Source: Streptomyces chartreusis NRRL 3882
GTDB taxonomy: Bacteria; Actinomycetota; Actinomycetes; Streptomycetales; Streptomycetaceae
Assembly: GCF_900236475.1 (NCBI RefSeq)
Contig: NZ_LT963352.1
Coordinates: 1,674,001-1,738,000 of the forward strand
Length of the DNA stretch: 64,000 nucleotides
Reading direction: 5' to 3'
Within the stretch, counting starts at the first letter, position 1. Each line of letters begins with the position of its first letter. The position numbers and the translations under genes were made by a program. The notes beneath the pieces were generated by a model. That model was given only the letters and a program-made list of their open reading frames with translations, made no database searches and was not told where the DNA came from. Shown in pieces: positions 1 through 8,735 of the stretch.

Positions 1-109
1 CACTCTCAGCTGTGTGGTGGTTGCCGCAACGTATCCAGGCAAGATCGGACTTGTCGGGCGACACGCACTTTTCGATCATTAGCCGTATTTACGGCGGACT
101 TTGGCCAAA

Positions 110-173
110 GGTTCTGAGGCTTAAGGGTCCTGAGGCTCGATGGGTTCTGAGGTTCAAGGGTTCCGAGGACCAG
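110..173. repeat. Four degenerate ~16-bp tandem repeats
   Basis: Four near-identical units of 15-17 bp follow one another (about 110-125, 126-142, 143-158 and 159-173). Each has the pattern GGTTCTGAGG followed by a variable tail. They lie just beyond the stop codon of the minus-strand gene ending at 176. The first 109 bases hold no gene I can support. Confidence 0.6.
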
Positions 174-175
174 TC

Positions 176-583
176 TCACGCCTCCGCGACTTCCGCGTAC
201 AGCTGGGACAGCTCGGGCACCCCGTTCGCGGCCCACTCGTGACCTGAGTCCACGACGTCGAACTCCCGGCCGGAGGCGAGCCGCACCACGGGCTGTCCGT
301 CGGACCGGATCTCCCAGGCTGCTCCCGCCACGGTGCGCACGATGACGGTGCCCAGGTAGAGCCCTGCGTCGTTGCCGAGCCAGGTCAGGGTCTCCTCGTC
401 GTCCCGCCAGCGTGGCACGAGCTGGTCCAGAGCCTCCAGCGAGGCCGCCGAGTCGTCGAGCCGGACACCCGCCCGGGACGCCTGGGAGCGGAGCAGTTCA
501 CACTCGGCGAGGAGTTCCGCGATGCCTGCCGGATCGGGCACCCCGAGCTTCCGGCGCCGGTTGCCCAGGAAAGGGATGTTCAT
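176..583 (-). CDS. DUF6278-like small conserved protein
   Basis: A 135-residue soluble protein starting from ATG at 583. It has no signal peptide or membrane segment. The N-terminus is short and basic (NRRRKLGVPDP), followed by a helical, acidic middle and a beta-rich C-terminal half. From memory it resembles the Streptomyces-restricted DUF6278 family, whose function is unknown. The neighbour at 804 is divergently transcribed, so the two are not an operon. Codon use is normal for the window. The family name is a recollection and the function is unassigned. Confidence 0.7.
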   Translation of the reverse strand: MNIPFLGNRRRKLGVPDPAGIAELLAECELLRSQASRAGVRLDDSAASLEALDQLVPRWRDDEETLTWLGNDAGLYLGTVIVRTVAGAAWEIRSDGQPVVRLASGREFDVVDSGHEWAANGVPELSQLYAEVAEA

Positions 584-803
584 ACGTCCAGCGTGTCATT
601 CGTACCGCCGTACGCACCACAGGCGCGCGGGCTCGCCACTTCCTGACGAGTTCACGCCGAGTTCGCGCACGGCTCGTTGACGGGCCCCTGAAGTCTCCCT
701 AGTTTCACCAGGCGTCGTGCGTCTCGGCTCTCGTCGTGTCTTCTGTTCCGTCCCTGCGTTTCGTCTTGTTGCGTCGTGTGTCGATGAGCGGGAGGAGTCG
801 GCC

Positions 804-2564
804 GTGCGCCGATGTGTCCGGGGGATCCTGGTCGTCCTGGCCCTGTGCGCGTCCCTGATGCCGGCGGCAGCGGCGCGGGCCGTCGAGGAGCGGCGGGCCG
901 CGCCGCTGCCGCTGGAGCGGCTGTTCGACAACATCGCCGTCAGCGACGACGACCGGCCCACGCGGGCCGATTTCGACGGTTCCGGTGCCTCCCTGTCGGC
1001 CCAGGACCTCACGGCCGCGGGCTGGACGCCCGGCCGCGGCCTCACCGTCCAGGGGGCCCGGCTGACCTGGCCGCGGCGGCAGCCCGGCGAGCCGGACAAC
1101 GTCCGCGCGGCCGGCCAGGACGTACGCGTCACGGGGCGCGGGGACGCCCTCGCCTTCCTGGTGGCGGGCACCGGCGGCACCGAGGCGGGCGGCCCGGGCG
1201 TGATCACGTACGCGAACGGCACCCGCTCGGCGTACCGGGTGACCGCGCCCGACTGGCGCACCGGGCCGCTCGCCACGAAGGCGGTGGCCCTGCCGCACAT
1301 CAACACGCCCGGCGGGCAACTCGCCGAGCGGGCCCGCCTGTACGTCCTGACCGTGCCGCTGGTCCCGGGGCGCCCGGTCGCCTCGGTCCGGCTGCCGCAC
1401 GCGACCGGGCTGCACGTCTTCGCGGTGTCGGTACGGACCGCGACGCGGGGCTGGACGGGCAGCTGGACGACGTCGGCCGGCGGCTACAGCGCGGTCGGGC
1501 CCTGGACGGACCGGACGCTGCGGCTGGTCGTGCACACATCGGCGGGCGGGTCCCGGGTACGGGTGCGCTTCGACAACACCTTCGCGGCGGCGCCGGTACG
1601 GATCGGCAGCGCGACGGTCGCCGTGCGGGCGTCGGGTGCGGCTGCACGCGGAACGCCGGTGCCGCTGTCCTTCGGTGGTGCGGAGAGCGTGGAGATCCCG
1701 GCCGGGGCCCAGGCGTACAGCGATCCGCTGGGCTTCGCCGTCCCGGCGGACGCCGATCTGCTGGTGAGCTTTCACCTGCCCGGCACCGTGGCGGCGGCGC
1801 CCGTGCACCGGCTCGCGCAGCAGCGGTCGTACGTCAGCGGGCCGGGCGACCACGCGGCGGACGGCTCCGCGGACGCGTACAGCTCGGTGATCACCAGCTG
1901 GCCGCTGCTCGCCGGGGTCGATGTGAGCGGCGGGCCCGGGTCCGTGGTGCTGCTCGGGGACTCGATCACCGACGGCGACAAGTCCACGGTCGACGCCAAC
2001 CGGCGCTGGCCGAACGTCCTGTCCGACCGGCTGCTCCGGCAGAACACCGTCCCACGCTACGGCGTGCTGAACCAGGGCATCTCGGGCAACCGCGTGGTCA
2101 CCGACCGGTATCCCGGCGACGGGGTGTCCACGGACACGGCCGGGGTGAGTGCCCTGCACCGCTTCGACCGGGACGTCCTCGCCCAGCCGTCGGCGCGGAC
2201 GGCGGTCGTCTTCGAAGGCGTCAACGACCTGCGCTGGGGCACCTCGGCGGAGCAGGTGATCGCGGGCCTGCGCGAGCTGGCGGCACGCGGGCATGCCCGG
2301 GGTGTCAGGATGCTCGCGGCGACGATCCTGCCGTGCGAGGGCGAGGCGCGCTGCACGGCCGCCGTCGACTCCGAGCGGGTCGCGGTGAACGAGTGGATCC
2401 GGGACGGCGGGGTCTTCGACGGCGTGCTCGACTTCGACGCGGTGGTCCGGGACCCGCAACGGCCGTCCCGGATCCTGCCCGCGTACGACAGCGGGGACCA
2501 CCTGCATCCGGGCGACGCGGGACTCGCCGCCCTGGCGGACTCGGTCGACCTGCGGCTGCTGTGA
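804..2564 (+). CDS. Secreted SGNH/GDSL-family esterase or lipase
   Basis: I place the start at GTG 804, six bases after a GGAGGAG ribosome binding site at 791-797. This gives 586 residues and a clean signal peptide (VRRCVRGILVVLALCASLM, then AAAARA before the mature part). A longer in-frame reading from 717 adds 29 unlikely residues. The N-terminal ~350 residues are beta-rich. The C-terminal hydrolase domain carries the family blocks: GDSITDG (nucleophile Ser near residue 386), SGNRV, GVNDLRW (G-x-N-D block near 470) and DHLHPG with the catalytic Asp/His near 565. The protein should be exported and hydrolyse an ester substrate that cannot be predicted. It converges with xthA; the two stop codons are three bases apart. 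Confidence 0.88.
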   Translation: MRRCVRGILVVLALCASLMPAAAARAVEERRAAPLPLERLFDNIAVSDDDRPTRADFDGSGASLSAQDLTAAGWTPGRGLTVQGARLTWPRRQPGEPDNVRAAGQDVRVTGRGDALAFLVAGTGGTEAGGPGVITYANGTRSAYRVTAPDWRTGPLATKAVALPHINTPGGQLAERARLYVLTVPLVPGRPVASVRLPHATGLHVFAVSVRTATRGWTGSWTTSAGGYSAVGPWTDRTLRLVVHTSAGGSRVRVRFDNTFAAAPVRIGSATVAVRASGAAARGTPVPLSFGGAESVEIPAGAQAYSDPLGFAVPADADLLVSFHLPGTVAAAPVHRLAQQRSYVSGPGDHAADGSADAYSSVITSWPLLAGVDVSGGPGSVVLLGDSITDGDKSTVDANRRWPNVLSDRLLRQNTVPRYGVLNQGISGNRVVTDRYPGDGVSTDTAGVSALHRFDRDVLAQPSARTAVVFEGVNDLRWGTSAEQVIAGLRELAARGHARGVRMLAATILPCEGEARCTAAVDSERVAVNEWIRDGGVFDGVLDFDAVVRDPQRPSRILPAYDSGDHLHPGDAGLAALADSVDLRLL

Positions 2565-2567
2565 CCG

Positions 2568-3347
2568 CTAGACATCCAGGTCCACGACGACCGGCGCGTG
2601 GTCCGACGCGCCCTTGCCCTTGCGCTCCTCGCGGTCCACGTACGCGTCCTTGACCGCCTTCGTGAACGGCTGGTTGGCGTACACCAGGTCGATGCGCATG
2701 CCCCGGTTCTTCGGGAAGCAGAGCTGGCGGTAGTCCCAGTACGTGAACGGGTGCTCGTACTTCAGGGGCCGCGGGACCACGTCGGCCAGGCCCGCCTCGC
2801 GAAGGGAGGCGAGGGCGGCGCGCTCGGCCGGGGTGACGTGGGTGGAGCCCTCGAAGGCAGCGCGGTCGAAGACGTCGTCGTCCGTCGGCGCCACGTTGTA
2901 GTCGCCCATCACCGCGAAGGGGCGGCTGCCGGACGCGTCACCGGCGACGGCGGCCTTGAGGGCCTCGAACCACTGGAGCTTGTAGGCGTAGTGCGGGTGG
3001 TCCACCTCACGGCCGTTCGGCACGTAGACCGACCAGACGCGGAGCGGGCCGCATGTCGCCGAGATGGCGCGGGGCTCCACCGAGCCGTCGAACCCGGGGT
3101 CGCCGGGCAGGCCCTTGACGACGTCCTCGATGCCGACGCGGGACAGCACCGCCACGCCGTTCCACCGGCCGGTCGCGTGGACCGCCGACTCGTAGCCCAG
3201 CTCGCGCAGCTGCTCCGACGGGAACTGGTCCTCGGCGACCTTGGCCTCCTGGAGGCACAGCACGTCCGTGCCGCTGCTCTCCAGCCAGGCCAGGAGCCTC
3301 GGCAGGCGGGCGGTGATCGAGTTCACGTTCCAGGTCGCGATGCGCAT
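2568..3347 (-). CDS. xthA: Exodeoxyribonuclease III
   Basis: A 259-residue exonuclease/endonuclease/phosphatase-fold enzyme that cleaves at abasic sites and removes 3' blocks in base excision repair. The N-terminus MRIATWNVNSITARL and LCLQEAK give the metal-binding Asn and Glu. Further signatures are VYVPNGREV, MGDYNVAPTDDDV, YTWD-type FTYWDYR, RIDLVYA and the terminal SDHAPVVVDLDV with the catalytic Asp-His. Length is typical. I chose ATG 3347 over a longer reading because family members begin exactly there. A TAGGTT box ends seven bases before this ATG and no Shine-Dalgarno is present, so the mRNA is probably leaderless. Confidence 0.95.
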   Translation of the reverse strand: MRIATWNVNSITARLPRLLAWLESSGTDVLCLQEAKVAEDQFPSEQLRELGYESAVHATGRWNGVAVLSRVGIEDVVKGLPGDPGFDGSVEPRAISATCGPLRVWSVYVPNGREVDHPHYAYKLQWFEALKAAVAGDASGSRPFAVMGDYNVAPTDDDVFDRAAFEGSTHVTPAERAALASLREAGLADVVPRPLKYEHPFTYWDYRQLCFPKNRGMRIDLVYANQPFTKAVKDAYVDREERKGKGASDHAPVVVDLDV

Positions 3348-3354
3348 GTCCCAC

Positions 3355-3360
3355 AACCTA
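3355..3360 (-). promoter_or_regulatory. Probable -10 box of a leaderless xthA promoter
   Basis: TAGGTT on the minus strand, seven bases before the xthA ATG. There is no ribosome binding site between them. Confidence 0.5.
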
Positions 3361-3399
3361 CCCGGCGGGTCCGACAACGCGGCCCGGTCCCCTGGAACC

Positions 3400-4035
3400 T
3401 CAGACCTCGGCGGAGTCTCCCGGTGTCAGCCGCAGGTGCTCCGAGCCGCCGAGCTGCCCGATCTGGCGGTCGTAGATCGGGCGGGCGAGGTCGGTCAGGT
3501 AGGCGTCGTGGATGTCGTAGGCGCGCTGCGGCTTCACCTCGCGGACGTAGTCGATGACCTCCGAGATCTTGCTCCAGGGGGCCATCACCGGGAGCATCAG
3601 CGTCTCGACCCGGTGGCCGGGGACGGTGAGGGCGTCGCCGGGGTGGAAGACCTTGCCGCCGTCGACGAGGTAGCCGACGTTGGTGATCTGCGGGATGTCC
3701 GGGTGGATCACCGCGTGGAGCTCGCCGTGGACCTGGACCTCGAAACCGGCGGCGGTGAAGGTGTCGCCGTGACCGACGGTGTGCACGCGGCCGGGGAACG
3801 CCGAGGAGATCTTCTCGGCGACGGACTTCAGGGTCCAGATCCGGGCGGCCGGGTTGTTCTCCATCGCGGCGCGCAGCCGGAACTCGTCGAAGTGGTCGGG
3901 GTGCTCGTGGGTGACGAGGATCGCGTCCGCGCCGAGCGCGGCGTCCTCCTCGCTGAACCCGCCGGGGTCGAGGACGAGGGTCTGACCGTCCTTCTCGAGG
4001 CGGACGCAGGCGTGCGACTTCTTCGTGAGCTTCAT
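3400..4035 (-). CDS. MBL-fold metal-dependent hydrolase (UlaG-like)
   Basis: A 211-residue cytoplasmic protein starting from ATG 4035. It belongs to the metallo-beta-lactamase superfamily, in the group with UlaG and other small metal-dependent hydrolases. The zinc motif THEHPDHFDEF lies near residues 42-52. Further metal ligands are probably in HTVGHGD, IHPDIPQ and FHPGDAL (the GD motif), plus a late His in DIHDAYL. The substrate cannot be read from the sequence. It sits on the same strand, about 33 bases downstream of the enol-lactonase fusion gene, so co-transcription is possible. Confidence 0.85.
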   Translation of the reverse strand: MKLTKKSHACVRLEKDGQTLVLDPGGFSEEDAALGADAILVTHEHPDHFDEFRLRAAMENNPAARIWTLKSVAEKISSAFPGRVHTVGHGDTFTAAGFEVQVHGELHAVIHPDIPQITNVGYLVDGGKVFHPGDALTVPGHRVETLMLPVMAPWSKISEVIDYVREVKPQRAYDIHDAYLTDLARPIYDRQIGQLGGSEHLRLTPGDSAEV

Positions 4036-4068
4036 GATTCCATCCTGCCTCCGCGCTGCCCCGCGGGC

Positions 4069-5373
4069 TCACTCCTGGGGCGTGGTCTCCTCACGGATGA
4101 CCTGCTGAGCCACCTTGAACGCGCTGTTCGCCGCCGGCACTCCGCAGTAGACGGCCGCCTGCAGCAGCACCTCCTTGATCTCACCCGGGGTGAGCCCGTT
4201 GCGCAGGGCGGCACGGGTGTGGAAGGCCAGCTCGTCCAGGTGGCCGCCGGCGACCAGGGCCGTGAGGGTGACGCAGCTGCGGGTACGCCGGTCCAGGCCC
4301 GGGCGGTCCCAGACCTCGCCCCAGGCGTAGCGGGTGATGAACTCCTGGAAGTCCCCGGAGAACTCGTCGGCCTGTGCCAGCGCCCGGTCGACGTGCGCGT
4401 CGCCCAGCACCTCGCGGCGGACCTTGAGCCCGGCGTCGTAGGGGTCGGGCCGGCCCTGGGGCTGCGGCGGCATGACCGGGGCGATCTCGGCGACGGGGCC
4501 GGTCTGGAGGGGCTGGGCGGGGGCGGCGGACAGGACCGGCTTGACGGCGGCCGCGGGCAGGGCGGTCTGGCCGGTGGAGGTCTCGAAGGCGGGCTGCCAG
4601 GCGGTGGAGAAGTGCCGCACCAGCAGGTCGGTGACGGCCGCGGGCTGCTCCACCGGCACCAGGTGGGAGGCGCCGGGGACGACGGCGAGGCGGGCGTCCG
4701 GGATGCCGGCGACCAGGGTGCGGGCCTCGGCGGGGCCGGTGACCTGGTCGTCCGATCCGACCAGGACCAGCGTCGGCACGCCGACCCGCCCGAGCTCCGT
4801 CCGGACGTCGAACGAGGCGAGCGCCTCGCAGGCGGCGATGTAGCAGCCGGGGTCGGTGGTGCGCACCATCTGCACGGCCCACTCGGTGATCGCGGGCTGC
4901 GCGGCGGCGAACCCGCCGGTGAACCAGCGCTCGGGCGCGGTACGGGCGATGGGGTCGAGGCCGTTCGTGCGGACTATCACGCCTCTCTGCCGGAACTCGT
5001 CGGCCGTGCCGAAGCGCGGCGAGGCGGCGATCAGCGCGAGGGAGGCGAGCCGCTCGGGGTGGCGCAGGGCCAGCTCGATGCCGACCGCCCCGCCGAGCGC
5101 GCAGCCCGCGTAGCCGAAGCGCTGCACACCGAGCCCTTCGAGGGTGGCCAGCAGCCGGGTGGTGAGGTCGGTGACCGAGCCCGCCGGGTACGCGGGCGCG
5201 CCGCCGTGCCCGGGCAGATCGAACCGGAAGACGCGCCACTGCTTGATCAGCTCGGGGATCTGGCGGTCCCACATGTGCCAGGTGGTACCCAGTGAGGGAC
5301 CGAGGATCAGGACGGGAGCCTCTTCTGGCCCGTCAAAGCGGTATTGCAGGGTGTTCGACGGTGTCTCACTCAC
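4069..5373 (-). CDS. pcaDC: 3-oxoadipate enol-lactonase / 4-carboxymuconolactone decarboxylase fusion
   Basis: About 434 residues that fuse two steps of the protocatechuate branch of the beta-ketoadipate pathway. Residues 1-260 are an alpha/beta-hydrolase enol-lactonase: GPSLGTTWHMW, nucleophile elbow GCALGG (a cysteine in place of the usual serine, as in PcaD-related proteins from actinobacteria), GSDDQVTGP and late His in ASHLVPVEQP. Residues ~310-434 are a carboxymuconolactone decarboxylase domain (EFITRYAWGEVWDRPGLD, RSCVTLTALVAGG, HTRAALRNGLT). I use GTG 5373, which begins SETPSNTLQY, over GTG 5397 because family members start there. Such fusions are called PcaL or PcaDC. No other pca genes are in the window, so the substrate could differ. 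Confidence 0.85.
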   Translation of the reverse strand: MSETPSNTLQYRFDGPEEAPVLILGPSLGTTWHMWDRQIPELIKQWRVFRFDLPGHGGAPAYPAGSVTDLTTRLLATLEGLGVQRFGYAGCALGGAVGIELALRHPERLASLALIAASPRFGTADEFRQRGVIVRTNGLDPIARTAPERWFTGGFAAAQPAITEWAVQMVRTTDPGCYIAACEALASFDVRTELGRVGVPTLVLVGSDDQVTGPAEARTLVAGIPDARLAVVPGASHLVPVEQPAAVTDLLVRHFSTAWQPAFETSTGQTALPAAAVKPVLSAAPAQPLQTGPVAEIAPVMPPQPQGRPDPYDAGLKVRREVLGDAHVDRALAQADEFSGDFQEFITRYAWGEVWDRPGLDRRTRSCVTLTALVAGGHLDELAFHTRAALRNGLTPGEIKEVLLQAAVYCGVPAANSAFKVAQQVIREETTPQE

Positions 5374-5402
5374 GCCCCAGAGCCTCTCACGTATCACGGA
5401 TG

Positions 5403-5415
5403 CCCCTATAAGGGG
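5403..5415. promoter_or_regulatory. Short palindrome before the pcaDC-like gene
   Basis: CCCCT-ATA-AGGGG lies 30 bases upstream of the GTG start. It is flanked by bases that extend a weaker TGCCCC...GGGGCA symmetry over 5401-5418. It could be an operator for the enol-lactonase gene. No regulator gene is adjacent. Confidence 0.35.
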
Positions 5416-5462
5416 GCACTGGATACCCGCCCTGACCAGGTTGAAGACCCCTCGGTCCCGGA

Positions 5463-6050
5463 TCAGCTGTCCTTGCCCATCGCCTTGCGGACGGCGTCAC
5501 GAGTCCGGTCGATCACGGCTGCCACGGGTCCGACGGCGACATTCTCCGCCGCCGTCTCCGCCCCCGGATGCGGGCGGGTGGGCGCCATGGCCTCGGCAGC
5601 ACGGACAGCCGTGGCCATCATGGCGAGCTGCTGCGCTCCGGCCTTCTCGCGCAGCCCGGGGAACTCGTACTGTTCCTCCGAGGCCGCGTGCTGGAGCACG
5701 TCCGCGCGCAGTTCCCGCAAGACGGGCATGAACCCGGGGTCGTCGGGGTCCATGTCATCGAGCCGGCTCAGCTTCTCCTTCGCGGCCCGCTCCTCCTCGA
5801 GACGGTCGTCGACCACCTGCTCACCGTCCTGCAGGAGACGGCGGGCTGCGGGGTGGACCACTTCCTCCTCGGCGGTCTCGTGGACGGCCAGCAGACGGAC
5901 GAGCCTGCGGAACGCCTCCGCCCGGTCGTCGGCAGTGGCGTTCTCGACCTCGGCGAAGAGATCACGGATGTGGTGGTGCTGCTGCATCAGCAGGGCCACG
6001 ACGTCGTCGTTCTCGCCGGCGTCGTCGAGGTGGGGCATGGCGTCGGTCAA
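5463..6050 (-). CDS. Hemerythrin-like HHE domain protein
   Basis: About 195 residues, a four-helix HHE cation-binding protein. The diiron-type histidines are visible in QQHHHIRDLF, AVHETAEEEVVHPAARR and LQHAASEEQYEFP. The C-terminal ~50 residues are Pro/Ala-rich and end AVRKAMGKDS. I favour a TTG start at 6050 because GGAGGG lies four bases upstream. The next in-frame choice is ATG 6038 (MPHLDDAGEN). Such proteins bind non-haem iron and oxygen and are usually linked to oxygen, nitric oxide or redox sensing. It is divergent from recQ and is one of two hemerythrin-type genes flanking it. Confidence 0.85.
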   Translation of the reverse strand: MTDAMPHLDDAGENDDVVALLMQQHHHIRDLFAEVENATADDRAEAFRRLVRLLAVHETAEEEVVHPAARRLLQDGEQVVDDRLEEERAAKEKLSRLDDMDPDDPGFMPVLRELRADVLQHAASEEQYEFPGLREKAGAQQLAMMATAVRAAEAMAPTRPHPGAETAAENVAVGPVAAVIDRTRDAVRKAMGKDS

Positions 6051-6296
6051 GAGACCCTCCCTGGGGTGCGGGCGGCGTCGGCCCGCGGACAGCGGGCACC
6101 TGGGCTTCGTCCAGGTTCTCCCTGGTGACGGGCGGCCGCGACCGCGTGGGGCCGAACGGCGCACGTGATCACCCAGGGCGAGCAGCCGGGATCCCGACCT
6201 CGCACGGCTGCCGCGCGCCGCTCCGCGTCGCGGCCGGCCACGGGGGGTACCCGGGCCGGGTCCCAAGGAGTGCCGGGCCGTGAAAGGGGCGTCGCG

Positions 6297-7961
6297 ATGG
6301 GCGTGCACGACCGGATCGCCGAGCTGCGCCGCGTCGCCCGGGAACGGTTCGGGTGGAGCGACCTGGCCGCCGAGCAGACGGAGGCGATGGAGGCACTGCT
6401 CGAGGGCCGCGACGTGCTGGTCGTCATGCCCACCGGTTCCGGCAAGTCGGCGATCTATCAGGTGCCGACCGTCATGCTCGGTGGTCCCGCGGTCGTGGCG
6501 TCGCCGCTGATCGCCCTGCAGCGCGACCAGGTCGCCGGCCTGCGGGAGAGCGGGGCACCGGACGCCGTGGCCGTGAACTCGGCACAGCCCCGGTCGGCCA
6601 CCGACAGGGGCTGGCGGGCGGTCCGGGACGGTGATGCCGAATACCTGTTCCTGTCCCCCGAGCAGCTGACCAAGGACAGTGTCGTGGAACAGCTGCGGGA
6701 ACTGGGTCCCTCGCTGTTCGTCGTCGACGAGGCCCACTGCGTCTCCGCCTGGGGACACGACTTCCGCCCCGACTACCTGAACCTGGGCGAGGCCGCCGAA
6801 CGGCTGGGCCGCCCGCCGGTACTCGCTCTGACGGCGACGGCCGCGGCCCCGGTCCGGGCGGACATCGTCGAGCACCTGCACATGCGCGAGGCCCACGTCG
6901 TGACGGCCGGGACCGACCGGCCCACCATCCATCTGGCGGTGCGCACCTTCACCGATGACCCCGCCAAACGCGAGGCCGTCGCACGCTGGACGGCCCAGGC
7001 GTGCGCCCCGGGCATCCTCTACACCGCCACGCGCAGGGACGCCGAGAGGTACGCGGGGCGGCTTCGGCAGGACGGCGTGGACGCCGAGGCGTACCACGCG
7101 GGCATGAAGGCAGCCGACCGCCGCCGGATCCACGACGGCTTCATGGCCGGCGCTCCCGCCGTGGTGGTGGCCACCTCCGCGTTCGGGATGGGCATCGACA
7201 AGGCGGACGTACGGTTCGTCGCCCACGCGTCCGTCCCCGAGTCCCTGGACTCCTACTACCAGGAGATCGGACGCGCCGGCCGGGACGGCGAGCCGGCCCG
7301 CGCGGTGCTGTTCTACCGCCCCGAGGACCTGGGACTGCAGAAGTTCCTCACGGCCCGGGCCCTGGACGCCGACGCACTGCGCCGGATCATGACCACGCTG
7401 CTCGGCCAGGGCACCCCGCAGAGCCGTAGCCGGACCGCGCAGCTGTGCGGCCTGTCGCGCCGGAAGACCAGCGATCTGCTGAACCTGCTGGAAGAGGCGG
7501 GAGCGGTGACCGTCGAGGGCAGGCGCCGCGCGGTCCGGGCGCTGCCCGGGCGCACGGCGGACGGGGCGGCCGAAGAGGCGGCACGGGTGTTCGAGCGGCG
7601 GCGGCGCGTCGACCGCTCGCGCATCGAGATGATGCGCGGCTACGCCGAGACGCCCACCTGCCGCCGCCAGTACCTCCTGGGTTACTTCGGCGAGCAGCTC
7701 CACGCACCGTGCGGGCGGTGCGACGTGTGCGACCGCGAGGCCGAGCACCCCGCAGCCGGAGCCGGGCACCGGGACGCCCCTCTCCCGCCCGGGCGCGGCG
7801 GGCCGTATGAGACGAACGACCGGGTGCGCCACGCGGAGTGGGGTCCGGGCACGGTGATGCGCACGGAGGAGGACCGCCTCGTCGTGCTGTTCGAGCAGGT
7901 CGGCTACAAGACGCTGTCCCTGACAGCGGTACAGGAGGGCGACTTGCTGACCGGTACCTGA
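6297..7961 (+). CDS. recQ: RecQ-family ATP-dependent DNA helicase
   Basis: 554 residues from ATG 6297, preceded by AAAGGGG at spacing seven. Helicase motifs appear in order: motif 0 around FGWSDLAAEQ, Walker A MPTGSGKS (~42-49), SPLIALQRDQV, Walker B DEAHCVSAWGHDFR (~143), ALTATAA, YHAGMK, VVVATSAFGMGIDK and the arginine finger QEIGRAGRDG. A RecQ zinc-binding part follows, with Cys in PTCRRQYLLGYF and CGRCDVCD. There is no HRDC domain. The protein ends with a KOW-like tail (VRHAEWGPGTVMR...LFEQVGYKTL) like DUF3553. It unwinds forked or recombining DNA during repair. It lies between two hemerythrin genes, which is unusual company. Confidence 0.92.
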   Translation: MGVHDRIAELRRVARERFGWSDLAAEQTEAMEALLEGRDVLVVMPTGSGKSAIYQVPTVMLGGPAVVASPLIALQRDQVAGLRESGAPDAVAVNSAQPRSATDRGWRAVRDGDAEYLFLSPEQLTKDSVVEQLRELGPSLFVVDEAHCVSAWGHDFRPDYLNLGEAAERLGRPPVLALTATAAAPVRADIVEHLHMREAHVVTAGTDRPTIHLAVRTFTDDPAKREAVARWTAQACAPGILYTATRRDAERYAGRLRQDGVDAEAYHAGMKAADRRRIHDGFMAGAPAVVVATSAFGMGIDKADVRFVAHASVPESLDSYYQEIGRAGRDGEPARAVLFYRPEDLGLQKFLTARALDADALRRIMTTLLGQGTPQSRSRTAQLCGLSRRKTSDLLNLLEEAGAVTVEGRRRAVRALPGRTADGAAEEAARVFERRRRVDRSRIEMMRGYAETPTCRRQYLLGYFGEQLHAPCGRCDVCDREAEHPAAGAGHRDAPLPPGRGGPYETNDRVRHAEWGPGTVMRTEEDRLVVLFEQVGYKTLSLTAVQEGDLLTGT

Positions 7962-8043
7962 TGCGCCCGGCGACCGGGCCGGGCCGCCGCGTCGGGGTAC
8001 CCGCCACCGGACACTGCCGGCAGCCGCTGGAGCGGAGAGATCC

Positions 8044-8718
8044 ATGCCCGAGACGATCAAAGAGCAGACGGTTGAGCAACTGGGCGGCCCGAGAAGCGTG
8101 CTGGCCAGGCAACGCCGTGATCATGCCGAGATGGACAGGTTGATGGACCGCTATCAGGCCCTGGCGGACGGCGAGGACCGCGAACGGGTCCTGCGGGACA
8201 CCGTCCAGCTGGTCTTCAGCCACGCCTTCGCCGAGGAGACCGTGCTGTGGCCGGCCGTCCGGCGCTCGGTCGAGGACGGGCACGAGTTGACCTCGCGGGT
8301 CGAGGAGGAACACCAGCAGATCAACGATCTCGTCGCCGACATCGAACGCCTGAGTCCGGGTTCTCCCGAGCGTGAGGAGAAGGTACGGCGGGTCTTCGCG
8401 CTGATACGGCAGGACATCCGCGACGAGGAGGACCTCGTGCTGCCCCGGCTGCACGAAGCACTGCCCGCCGCGCAGTTGCGCCGGCTCGGCGCGGCATGGG
8501 ACGCGGTGCGACGCGGCGCGCCCACCCACCCCCACCCCGTCATCCCGCGGCGCCCGCCCGGCAACGCGGTCCTGGGTGTGCCGCTCGGTCTCCACGACCG
8601 GATGCGCGACGCCTTCGGACTGAGCACGCCCATGGCTGCGGCCAAGAAGGTGTTCACCGGGCTCGGCGGGGTCATGGTGCTGATCGCGGCCGTCGCGATG
8701 CGCCGCAGACGACGTTGA
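8044..8718 (+). CDS. Hemerythrin-like protein with C-terminal membrane anchor
   Basis: 224 residues from ATG 8044, with a GGAGCGGAGAG ribosome binding site just upstream. An HHE domain fills residues ~20-155; iron-ligand candidates are in RRDHAEMDRL, SHAFAEETVLWP, EEEHQQINDL and IRDEEDLVLPRLHE. After a Pro-rich linker (HPHPVIPRRPP), the C-terminus has one hydrophobic segment (GLGGVMVLIAAVAM) followed by five to six arginines, so it is probably a tail-anchored inner-membrane protein with the hemerythrin domain in the cytoplasm. It is 82 bases downstream of recQ on the same strand and could be co-transcribed with it. Confidence 0.88.
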   Translation: MPETIKEQTVEQLGGPRSVLARQRRDHAEMDRLMDRYQALADGEDRERVLRDTVQLVFSHAFAEETVLWPAVRRSVEDGHELTSRVEEEHQQINDLVADIERLSPGSPEREEKVRRVFALIRQDIRDEEDLVLPRLHEALPAAQLRRLGAAWDAVRRGAPTHPHPVIPRRPPGNAVLGVPLGLHDRMRDAFGLSTPMAAAKKVFTGLGGVMVLIAAVAMRRRRR

Positions 8719-8735
8719 ACCGACCGGGAGGCATC

